This document shows positions 46,975 through 57,100 of a stretch of 64,000 bases of DNA, in pieces. A program made the position numbers and the translations under genes. The stretch is from Mytilus edulis (lineage: Eukaryota; Mollusca; Bivalvia; Mytilida; Mytilidae), in the NCBI RefSeq assembly GCF_963676685.1, contig NC_092350.1, forward strand, positions 3,957,486 through 4,021,485. The letters are read 5' to 3'. The notes under the pieces were generated by a model. The model was not told the origin of the DNA. It made no database searches and saw nothing but the letters and a program-made list of their open reading frames with translations. How positions within the stretch are numbered: the first letter of the stretch is position 1; each line of letters starts with the position of its first letter.

Positions 46975-47235
46975 TGAAGTATGTAGTACGCCGCTAGATT
47001 AAAACTGACGAGGAAAAGTAACACACGGCTAGCGAAAGCTCTTTTTTTGAGAGCCCAGGTGGTCGTGTGGTCTAGCGGGACGGCTGCAGTGCAGGCGATT
47101 CGGTGTCACGATATCACAGTAGCATGGGTTCGAATCCCGGCGAGGGAAGAACCAAACATTTGCGAAAGCAAATTTACAGATCTAACATTGTTGGGTTGAT
47201 GTTTAGACGAGTTATATATATATATATATATATCC
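46975..47235 (+). mobile_element. tRNA-like SINE at the broken end of TLR-3
   Basis: It matches the 24405-25070 SINE from tagtacgccgctagatt onward. It has the polymerase III B box ggttcgaatcc (47127-47137), a candidate A box (tggtctagcggg at about 47067) and a TA tail. It lacks the ttgtagggttgtcactg head of the dimer, so that head is not a fixed part of the SINE. Confidence 0.8.
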
Positions 47236-47259
47236 CAATTGATACAGTATTCCAGGGCT

Positions 47260-47765
47260 TTTAATTCATATCATGATATCCTTGATAGATGGTTGCTGAT
47301 CACAAGGAAACTATTAAAGAGTTCCAAATTGTGAAGTAGACATCATCCCTGTGTAAATTTTACAGACGCCACCATGAATTGGGGGACCGTTATGGAATTA
47401 CCGTTTCACAGATTATATTGGATATGTTCCTTATGTCGTAACTACAATCCGTCTCCCTTTTCACCACGAATGTGACTTACCGAATTAGAATATTTATCGG
47501 GTTTGTATTAATATGAGCATTACGACGGTTACCATATGTGGAGCTGGATCTACCAACCCCGACGGAGCACCTGAGATCACTCCCAGTTTTTAATGGGGTA
47601 AGGGTTGCTTTGTTTCTTGTTTTCTATGTTGTGTCTTGTGTACTTTTATTCGTCTGTTTGTCTTTTAATTTTTTAGCTATGGCGTTGTCAGTTTATTTTC
47701 GATCAATGAGTGTGACTGTCCCTATGGTATCTTTTGCCCATCTTTTAATTGACGAACCGTAAATA
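47260..47765 (+). repeat. Penelope-type element: RT C-terminus plus 3' tail
   Basis: Same arrangement as 33765-34150. The coding end is represented by gttgctgatcacaaggaa .. cgccaccatgaattgg .. cagattatattggatatgtt, followed by the complete tail to ccctatggtatctttt. Confidence 0.7.
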
Positions 47766-48725
47766 ATGAACTGAAGAACATTTTAGACACACTAAACAAA
47801 TAAATGTATTTTTGATGCAATAAATCAATAAGATAATTAGCTCATTCAATTCTATTAATTTCGTTGTTTGAATATGGATAAGCGTTATTGGCCGGAGAAC
47901 AATTTTTCTAATAGAACGCATCTATTTGTAATATATATAAAACACCACCATGCAGTTATAAACATCACATTTATTTATCAAATGAAATGCACGAAATGAA
48001 ATGAAAATGGTACGAGTTTTGACAATAAACTACTGTCCAATGATGATTGGGACTGAAATATTTAAAAAACAAAATCTAAATACAAAGGTAAAAAGAGCTG
48101 GTTCAATCAAATGAGATGATGAATAGAGCCAAATCTGGACAATTAATTTATGCCGGACTTCATCTTTTAATTCAAAAACATTTAACACATTTGAGACATA
48201 TGAATCATATTTCCGATTCTTAAACAGAATGCATGCTCCTCATTTTGACATACTGATAGCTCGACGAATGCATGAGCATTGGTAATAAATAAAGATTAAA
48301 AAATCTTACCTATTATGAAGTTGAATGCATACTGAAATTTCTAATTTAAACATTTGATCTGGACAGTCGGTTTGCATTTGAGAAATTATGTAGAAAATTA
48401 CGTTCTAACTTGGTAAGGCTGAGTTTGCCTCAGATACATTAGACTATTTTAAAGTTCTGTTTAAGTTGTATTGACAAGTATTGCTCTTAACTTTTCTATA
48501 TAGATATAGGAAGATGTAGTATGAGTGTCAATGAAACAAATCTCGACCCAAGGCACAATTTATAAAATTAAACCACTGTAGGCCTAAGTACGGTCGTCAA
48601 TACGGAGCCTTGGCTGACACCGAACTGCAAGCTTTAAAGCAGATCTGCAAGACAAATATCATATACTCAATAATTTATATGTTAGCAGTGACAATGTGTT
48701 GCCTTTCTACTTCCTGATATTAAAA
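47766..48725. other. Spacer between SINE/tail and TLR-2, no gene
   Basis: A+T-rich DNA without recognised repeats or frames. Confidence 0.4.
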
Positions 48726-48842
48726 CATTGCTTTGCATGTATTATCATTGCAGTGTGGACATGCAGTACCAGTGATATATTACATTGCTTTGTCATCACC
48801 ATGTATTATCATTGCAGTATGGACGTGCAGTACCAGTGATTT
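48726..48842. repeat. Two-copy 64-bp tandem repeat
   Basis: catgtattatcattgcagt at 48736 recurs at 48800, followed in both by gtgcagtaccagtgat or its one-base variant. Confidence 0.8.
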
Positions 48843-48986
48843 TTATTATACCTGTGCTATAACTAACAAAATTATTGTTAATAAACGTTCTGTGTACTTT
48901 TTTTGAAGTGCATAATTTCAACATCATTATGTGTTTCAATGAACTTTTATGGTATATGCATTGTCTTAATAATTTTTATAACGATA

Positions 48987-51491
48987 TTATGTGTTTGTAA
49001 TCAACCCATCAGTGAGCAGCATCCTCAGTTTCCTCCAAGTATCATCCAAATCCTCTAGATTTTCCGGCCATTGTACAATAAATGCATAATTCCAAATGTA
49101 CGAAAACTCTTTAGGAATATCAGTAATTGTTATATCTTTTGTAATGATAATAATACGCTCCAGATTCTTTGTAATTCTTTCATATTTTGCCCTGTCAAGT
49201 TCGAACATGCAATCATGTGACGATAGGAATTCGGGCGTGATCAGAAATATAATGGACCTGCTGTTTTGAATGCTCTCTGCCTCGTTGTCCGCTTGACTCG
49301 GTCCAAGTAAAAAATCTCGATCTTTAATACACATCGTCAGTCCCCACTCGATCTCAAGTTTAGGTATTAATACATTTTTAATCCAAATGACAATATCCCC
49401 TTCATATGATATATACACGTCATATTGGTAAATCCTCCAGACTTTGCGCTCAACAACACGGCGAATAACTCCATAGATAGAGAAGATGATTTTCCATCTC
49501 CTGTTATAGGCAAAAAGTAACAGTGAGATCGTTATGAATGTCGATAATAATGTTGATGCAAAAGTTAACCACATAGTATTCTTACAGTCAGCAAACAACT
49601 CATATAAAGAGTTGTACGCAATAAATGTATCAATTACTGTGCCGTTGGACAATTTACATCTATACGATCGGCTGTCTAGATAAACTTTTGTAGTCTGTAT
49701 CCACCTTATAAAGTCTATATTGTCACAATTGCACTCAAATGCATTATCAGTGAGATGTAAAGTCATTCCATGGAGTTCTTGCATCTTATCTGCCCAGTCT
49801 CTGATAGCTGAACTTACACTTGTTAATCGATTCTTCCTTACGTCCAGCATTTGTACTTTAGTATGATCACGCAGTTGTATCGGAATAGACTGAAATGAAT
49901 TTTTACTTAAATAAAGATATGTCAAGTTAGGCATTGGATTTAATAAGTCGTCTGGAAAAAACCAAATATCATTTTCAGATATATCCATTGACTCGATAGA
50001 TCTTATACTGTTAAAGAATTGATTTCCGTATAGTCTTATTGCAGTATCTAGGTCGGCGTTTTTCCATACAATCGTTTTCAGAGTGTGATAGGGAGAACGT
50101 TTTAATTGATTCCATGCAAATGAATAATCTCCACCAGTAGAAATAAATGTTTCCAGTCGAATTTGAAAATCAATCATAGGAGCATTTATGTTTGAATAAG
50201 ATACATCCAGATATGTAAGGCTGTTATTTTTAGGAACTAATAAATAAATTGCAGGGAAAGTATATGCTATTGTGTGACTGACATCTAATTTTTCAAGTGA
50301 CTTTGGTAATATCACACAACTGTGAAATGAACAATTAAAATCTAAATTTGAAGTACCTGAATATTTTATACCATAGTTGACAGCATTATATGAATAGTCG
50401 AACGATTTTAATCTAACAGTTTTACGGAGAAAATATTGTATCTCATTTAGTTTCTTCTCGCTAAAAAGCAAAAACCTGTTCCCTTTAAAGGATATATGTC
50501 GTAAACATTTCGGGTGATCGAGGGAAAACAAAGATCCAGGCTCATAATCAACTATTCCATTTTCTGATAAATCTAGATTTTCTACACAAATTGTTTTCAG
50601 GTTCTTCATTATGTCCACTGTAATTGTCAGAACATACGGGATATCAACCCTGTCAATACTAACGTCACTCACATGACCGAAGTTTATTGTCGTAATACTT
50701 TTATTACGGTATGGTTGTAACAGCTGCAATGCATGCTTCAAATGCATGAATGTTCCAGAAAAATCTATAACATGAAGATTTGGAAACTGCAGCAATGCGT
50801 TATTGTCTGTGACAACAAAGTGCAACCGACAATTTCTGATAGTCAGCTGTTCTACAGAGGATGAAAACCTCTGAAAGATTTCATTCGACAAGCGAACTAA
50901 ATAACATGAGTCGAAGTGTAATTCTTTAAGAGTGATCATGTGACCGAATCCACTTCCAAAGTGTGGCAAAGGCATCATATCGATTCCTAAGAACGACAAC
51001 TCCGTCAGAATACCGAATGCATGATCGGGATAATTATAATCAGCATCAAAGTCTATCGGTTGAGGCATATTTCTCCTGATATCCAATTTCGTTAAGTTTT
51101 TAATTGGATGAAATAGTTCTGCGGAATAAACGTTAGATAGATTAAGTATATTTTCAGACATGTCCAGTATTGTAAGTTTGTGTAGTCCTTGAAATGAGTT
51201 GTTAGATAAATAATCAAGTTGATTTTGTCTCAAGAAAAGTTCTTGCAAGTATTTATAATTAACAAAAGAATTGTTCCCAATCATTCGTAGCAGATTAAAA
51301 CTCATATCTAAAACTTTAATATCTCCCGGTAAATTCTGAGGTATAAAAGTCAGTCCTTTGTTTTTACAATCTGCTATTTTTACTTCCTCATTTTCCTTCA
51401 ATTCATATTTGATATCGCAGACTGATGCATGTACGAATTCATTACAGATGATGATAATAGATAATACTGAATACAGTATAATCTCCTCCAT
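48987..51491 (-). CDS. Toll-like receptor TLR-2, intact 834 residues
   Basis: This is a single-exon Toll-family innate immune receptor. The start chosen is the ATG at 51489-51491; the frame extends nine codons further only by using GTG. Domains: signal peptide (about 1-23), N-terminal cysteine region, leucine-rich repeats (about 40-580), LRR C-terminal cap with cysteines 587, 589, 612 and 636 (single cysteine cluster), transmembrane helix about 639-662, and TIR domain about 686-830. TIR box 1 is YDVYISYEGD (from residue 690). Box 2 is RDFLLGPSQ. The usual BB-loop proline is leucine at residue 729 (CTT at 49305-49307), while TLR-1 has CCT. TIR domains normally recruit MyD88-type adaptors through this loop, so signalling may be altered. 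The ligand is unknown. Confidence 0.93.
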   Translation of the reverse strand: MEEIILYSVLSIIIICNEFVHASVCDIKYELKENEEVKIADCKNKGLTFIPQNLPGDIKVLDMSFNLLRMIGNNSFVNYKYLQELFLRQNQLDYLSNNSFQGLHKLTILDMSENILNLSNVYSAELFHPIKNLTKLDIRRNMPQPIDFDADYNYPDHAFGILTELSFLGIDMMPLPHFGSGFGHMITLKELHFDSCYLVRLSNEIFQRFSSSVEQLTIRNCRLHFVVTDNNALLQFPNLHVIDFSGTFMHLKHALQLLQPYRNKSITTINFGHVSDVSIDRVDIPYVLTITVDIMKNLKTICVENLDLSENGIVDYEPGSLFSLDHPKCLRHISFKGNRFLLFSEKKLNEIQYFLRKTVRLKSFDYSYNAVNYGIKYSGTSNLDFNCSFHSCVILPKSLEKLDVSHTIAYTFPAIYLLVPKNNSLTYLDVSYSNINAPMIDFQIRLETFISTGGDYSFAWNQLKRSPYHTLKTIVWKNADLDTAIRLYGNQFFNSIRSIESMDISENDIWFFPDDLLNPMPNLTYLYLSKNSFQSIPIQLRDHTKVQMLDVRKNRLTSVSSAIRDWADKMQELHGMTLHLTDNAFECNCDNIDFIRWIQTTKVYLDSRSYRCKLSNGTVIDTFIAYNSLYELFADCKNTMWLTFASTLLSTFITISLLLFAYNRRWKIIFSIYGVIRRVVERKVWRIYQYDVYISYEGDIVIWIKNVLIPKLEIEWGLTMCIKDRDFLLGPSQADNEAESIQNSRSIIFLITPEFLSSHDCMFELDRAKYERITKNLERIIIITKDITITDIPKEFSYIWNYAFIVQWPENLEDLDDTWRKLRMLLTDGLITNT

Positions 51492-51680
51492 ATTGTGACC
51501 TGAATATCTGAAATACACTTCGCGAAGTACTAGATGTTAAGTAATCCTCTCCATATTGTGACCTGAATATCTGAAATACACTTCGTGAAGTACTAGATGT
51601 TAAGTAATCCCCTCCATATTGTGACCTGAATATCTGAAATACACTTCTTAAAGAACTAGCTGTTAAGTAATTCTCTGTAG
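51486..51680 (-). promoter_or_regulatory. Triplicated start region of TLR-2 with two 5-codon uORFs
   Basis: Three units of 63-64 bp, each containing CAATATGGAG, begin at 51486, 51549 and 51613. The innermost unit provides the real start codon. The two outer ones give uORFs MERIT-stop (51537-51554) and MEGIT-stop (51601-51618). TLR-1 has only one unit, and its protein begins MERII, so the repeat copies the original start of the coding region. If transcription starts above 51620, these uORFs would precede the receptor frame and could damp translation. Confidence 0.8.
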
Positions 51681-51859
51681 TTTACATCGTATTCTATCAT
51701 ACACAGATAGGTTTTAAGTTACACATTTAAACACAGTCATGTAATGACAGTACTTTTGCACGCATCAATAAAACACATTATCTAATTTGTAATTTCTTTT
51801 CTATGCCTTTTTGTGTTTCTTTGTTACACATTTGTTTATTATTAAGATGAATAAGATAA

Positions 51860-52290
51860 TAACACAATGTTGACTGCTATACCTCTTTTTTGACATTTGT
51901 ACATTTTACGTCTATTTTTTTTGTTCACTCATCGTTGTCAATGTAATGTAATTGAATTTGAAAGTAATACAAATAAAAGGTTAAGCAAGCTAGAAAACCA
52001 GGTTAAATCCACCATATTCTACGACAGAAAATGCCCGTACCAAGTCAGAAATATGACAGTTGTCATCCATCTGTTTGATGTGTTTGAGCTTCTGACTTCT
52101 GATTATTTACCCCCTGTTTTGCAAAATTTGCCCTAAAAAGAAATATTCGATATACACAGATGATAAAAATAAAACAGTCGTGATCCGGAGTTGCAACACA
52201 CAGCCACATCATTAAGGTATAACAATGTATCAATTCTTCTGTATGTTAAATAGATTTTGGATTGACTGAATTGTCTATTTGTAGAATATG
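51860..52290 (+). repeat. Segmental duplicate of 41190-42030 (includes family F)
   Basis: Collinear with 41190-42030 but without the nested Penelope-type tail. It ends at ctatttgtagaatatgta. Confidence 0.75.
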
Positions 52291-52384
52291 TACACATTTA
52301 TGTTGCAGTCTCAGACTTCAGTCGGTGGTTTTAAGTCAAATATTGTTTTATATGTAGTGTATATGTTAGTGGCAATAAGTGAAA

Positions 52385-52528
52385 TTAGGCATTAAGCTTA
52401 AATCCTAGGCAATAAGCAAATGCCTAGGCAGTAAGTCTATTGCCTATATGATGTTAGGCATTAGTCTTAAATCCCATGATTTAAGCTTAATTCCTGGAAA
52501 GTGTGCAGACAATAAGCTTAATGCCTAA
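52385..52528. repeat. Palindrome array bounded by a 16-bp inverted repeat
   Basis: TTAGGCATTAAGCTTA (52385-52400) is the exact complement of TAAGCTTAATGCCTAA (52513-52528). Between them lie variants of taggcaataagc, tgcctaggca, attgcctat and atcccatgattt. Each boundary word is itself almost palindromic. Its design resembles the 43300-43655 array with a different word. Confidence 0.8.
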
Positions 52529-53474
52529 AATATAAATGCGACATTTATTCATTTTAATTAAAAAATCTTTGTTACATAACAACCTTATGAAAACTAGGGC
52601 CTGTTTATCGAAACGGTCCTAAAATAATCCTATAAGGTATTCTTAGGACAGTCATTATCATAAAGTTAGGACCGACTTACGACATGTCTCAGCATGCACA
52701 TCTAAGCTATTTTCGGATTATCTTAGATAGGATATCAACGATAACAGTTGTACCATTTGATTATTTTCTTTCACATATACGAAAGGCAACTATTCAATAG
52801 TTTGCAACTTCAATGAAAACATAATATGTTCGTTTTGTCTGTATGACACGTGTCATTGGTGGTAACAATATTTTATTATGCATCATACAAGTACATTTTA
52901 TATTCAATTTCACAAAATGGATTCAGAAACAAGCAACAAGTGTTTATATTAATCTGTTTCCGTAATAAATAAATACATTAAAGCAATAAAAAAAGCATGC
53001 TCTGTTTAATTAGCGCGCGGTTCTACATTAGAATCAATGTTAGTCTGGCCATTCGGTCCAAGTGCTAAAGGTCTTTCGGTCATTTATGAGTGAAATTGGC
53101 ATGCATAAATACAAATTCAAAAATAAGAAAGCAATGAATGAGGTTGTTGAATTTGATATATGACTTTTTGTGCCCGTGCTTCTTGTTAAATATTTGTATG
53201 TTTTTATTGTGATTTAGATACTTGTGGTACTTGTAAATCCTGTCATTATTGTTCATGATGCTTTGTAACATATATGACGTGGCCCTGTATTTATACATCC
53301 CGTTATTTTGTTATTGTACTATGGTAAATGTATGTATTCTTGTCTTTAATGTGTGCTAATACAATGTATGATTGGTCTATTTGCCATTTTGTTCCTGTTT
53401 GTTACTATGGCTTTTCGACCTCATGAATATAATACCTTATCTGTATTTGACAAAACTATTATGACTTTTGGTCC
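52529..53474. other. No recognised gene
   Basis: A gtcctaaaataatcctataaggtattcttaggac inverted block lies near 52617-52650 (GTCCTAA..TTAGGAC). The minus-strand frame at 53080-53298 has no recognisable domain. Confidence 0.4.
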
Positions 53475-53610
53475 TTTAATGCTCTTCAACTTCGTACTTT
53501 ATTTGGCCTTTTTATATTTTTGGGATTCGAGCGTCCCTGATGAGTCTTTTTTAGACGAAACGCGCGTCTAGCGTAAAAACAAAACTTTATCCTGGTATCT
53601 ATGATGAGTT
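53475..53610 (-). repeat. Dispersed repeat family B core
   Basis: Reverse orientation core (aatgctcttcaac, ctgatgagtct, gacgaaacgcgcgtctagcgt, atcctggtatct). A hydrophobic 72-residue frame (53353-53571) runs into it, and its C-terminal half is repeat-derived. Confidence 0.7.
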
Positions 53611-54121
53611 AATTTAAATATTTGTTTGTGTTTAAGTGAGTAAGATTTTTTCACAAAAATCTTGACTGCTGTATTTTTTAAACTTTTTTTTTTTTATCTA
53701 TTACAGTACTTGCAATCTTAGGCGTTACTGTTTGACGTGAACTTGACTGATCGGTGAATGATCGGTGACGGATGTTTGACTGATCGATGAGTGATCGGTG
53801 ATTGGTGACCCATAGGATCCGTCAGATAAGTCAAATAACATATGTGAGAGTTACCGTGACAACGGTCATCGATCGATTAGTAAATTAAATTGATGCATGG
53901 ATCGGACGGATGCGTATATATTTAAAATTCTTATGTAAACCGAACTCAACAGTGTTTACAATCGATGAACGCGGACCTCTACTGAGAGACCTTAATTTAC
54001 ACGATTATTTTTAAAAAAATTGGTTGCAATAAAAAAGTAAAAATAGTATAACAGTATAAGATGCTTAGAGCGTTAAATTGTTGGTGTTGATAAATAGTTT
54101 TGTATTAAATATTGTTAACAT

Positions 54122-54159
54122 CAGAGACATATAATACATAATTGTATTATATGTCTCTG
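54122..54159. repeat. Perfect 17-bp hairpin
   Basis: CAGAGACATATAATACA and its exact complement surround a four-base TAAT loop. It lies inside the TIR element, just before the tandem array. Confidence 0.9.
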
Positions 54160-54196
54160 CTAACATGAACTTCTTCCTACGAAAATGGTAATAACT

Positions 54197-57100
54197 GACC
54201 GCCATTGGATTTTTGAACTTTTTATATTTTAGAAGCTTTTTTTTTATAAAATTAAAAGAATGTCAAAGAAATCATATTAAAATTTTGTTTGCATTGTTTA
54301 GAACTACCAAAATTATTCTTCTTTATATCAAAAATGTTACTATTTTATTTAACATCAGTTATTTTTAACATCTCAAGACAAGTCTTTTAATTAAAATATG
54401 ATATAATAAGAATTAAAATACTTAAACTTTTATTTTTGTGGCATAAGAATGCAGTTATTGCTTTATTTTGATACAAATTATTAACCGCCATATGAATTCA
54501 TTACTTTTTGTTCATCAGGATTGGTTGTTTTTCATAAAATATGTTTACTTAAAGGAAAAGGTATCTAATTTTTGTACGTGTTGCTTAAAATGCAAATATG
54601 TCTTCATTTTACTGAATTTATCGACCGCCATTGGATTTTTGTACTTTTTATAGTTTAGAGTAGGTAGTTTGCAATAGAATTAAAAGAATGTCAGAAAAAC
54701 CATACTAAAATTTTGTTCGCATTGTTTAGAACTACCAAAATTATTCTTCTTTTTATCAAAAATGATACTATTTTATTTAACATCAGTTATTTTTAACATC
54801 TCAAGACAAGTCTTTTAATTAGAATAGGATATAATAAGAATGAAAATACTTAAACTTCTTTTTTGTGGAATAAGAATGCAGTTATTGCTTTATTTTCATA
54901 CTAATTATTAACCACCATATGATTTCAGTACAATTTTTCAACAGGATTGGTTGTTTTTCATAAAATATGTTTACTTTAAGGATAACGATACTAAATTTTT
55001 GTACGTCTTGCCTAAAATGCAAATATTTCTATATTTTACTGAAATTATTGACCGCCATTGGATTTTTGTACTTTTTATAGTTTAGAGTAGGTAGTTTGCA
55101 ATAGAATTAAAAGAATGTCAGAAAAACCATACTAAAATTTTGTTCGCATTGTTTAGAACTACCAAAATTATTCTTCTTTTTATCAAAAATGATACTATTT
55201 CATTTAACATCAGTTATTTTTAACATCTCAAGACAAGTCTTTTAATTAGAATAGGATATAATAAGAATGAAAATACTTAAACTTCTTTTTTGTGGAATAA
55301 GAATGCAGTTTTTTTTGTAATTTATTTTTATTTCATCTGAAAATACACCAAGTATATATTGTGATACATAATTATATAATTAATTCATAATACATATAAT
55401 GATATTAAATTTTTCAATAACAGTCTAAAATTAAAAAGTTAGTTATGCTAATTGTTCTAAATTTTCTATTGGATCATACACATCCTTTATCACTCTGGAT
55501 TAGAATACCTGAATATGCTGATAAGGTTTAATGATTGCATCAGCCCTCTCCTATAGCCACATGCATCACTGCCTATACAGTGATGTAAAACATGAGAGGT
55601 ACCAGGAGAGGCCACCAGAGATCATTAACAGATAACATATTGGACAACATGTTGGACAGAGTCACATAATAAATGTCAACCTAAGTCAAGGGGAGATAAT
55701 TCAGATACAATCAAACAAAAACTAGTATATCAATATATATATATAACAATAGCAATAAACATAGATAGTACTTTTAAGATGCACACAAATCACTGTCCAG
55801 TTGTGATGTGCATCAACATATTATTAATTCTACATGAACTATTATAAAGCCTTAAGTAAGTACATAAATAGAAAGATCTCTCCTCACATGTGAACAAAGT
55901 TTTTAATTAATTCCCATTTACTATCAAATTTCTCTCTTGCTCTAGGGGATCTGTAAAAGGAGGTAGATATTTTTTCTATTTGGTAGGAATTTTTAATCAT
56001 AGCTATGACACCTTTAAGAGTCGGTAATGAAGCATTAAAGCGACATGTATAAATATAATATTTAACCAGAATAGTGAATAAGTTTAGGGAAATATCCCAA
56101 GACTCTGACCCAAGAACAATATTTTCCACATTAAGAATTAAAGTTAAATTATTTTCAACTAGAAAAAGTGCTGCAATTTCTAACCACAAATTTCTAACTA
56201 GCATACATTCCCAGAAAAGGTGACTTATAGTTTCTTTAGTTTCATTACAGAAACTACATAAGTTAGTTTCTTTTAACCCGTATTTCTGCAATAATGCATT
56301 TGTAGCGAGAGTTCTATGTAAAATCTTAAACTGGAACATACTAAATTTGTTGTTTTTAGTGCAACAAAAAGGTAAACTATAAAAGAAATCCCAATTTTCT
56401 ATATGAGTGCCTAGTTCCTTACACATTTTGTCTTCTTGTTTTGTAGGACGTTCTGTATACATTGACAAGAATTTTGTATAAAAGAACTGACATGACTTTT
56501 TATTGTTTTTTATAAATTCAAATTTATCGTTAGATATGTGAGTAATTTTCTCTGAAGTAGTGATTAAATTTTTCCAGTCTTTTGGTATCATATGCAGCAA
56601 AGAATGGTATTCCAAGAAATTAATATTAAGATTATATTTTTCGCAGAATTCTTTTAAAGTAAAAAAATTACTGTTTTCATCAAGTAAATCACCTATAAAG
56701 AAAACTCCGGATTCAACCTACCTCTGGTAAAAGACAGTTTTATTATTAATTTTCAAACTCTTGTTTAGCCATATGGATTGTTTCATGATCCCTTCAGCAG
56801 TGCCATTAGTGACAGTGTTTAGGATATTCCAGTTTAGTAAAATATCTTTCCAGAAATTATTAAAATTTGAAGAAATCTTTTGGATACCATCAGGGGTCAT
56901 CAACCATATTTTGTCTGCTCCTAATCTGTTGTATTGATCTATTAACAATGTTTTCCATGGGGATATATTCAAGGGGTCTAAAAGTTTATTTATCCATGTC
57001 ATCTTTAATGAATAACAAAAGGATCTTATATCTGGCATTTTCAACCCCCCATTTTCAAATAACCCTATCATAACTTTTCTTTTAATCTTGTCTGGTTTTC

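Noticed and set aside
51492..51518. Nine-codon N-terminal extension of TLR-2
   Set aside because: It begins with GTG, not ATG. TLR-1 starts at the equivalent internal ATG, and a signal peptide follows directly.
53353..53571. Small membrane protein of 72 residues
   Set aside because: The C-terminal half is a family-B core in reverse, and no start context or homologous frame supports it.
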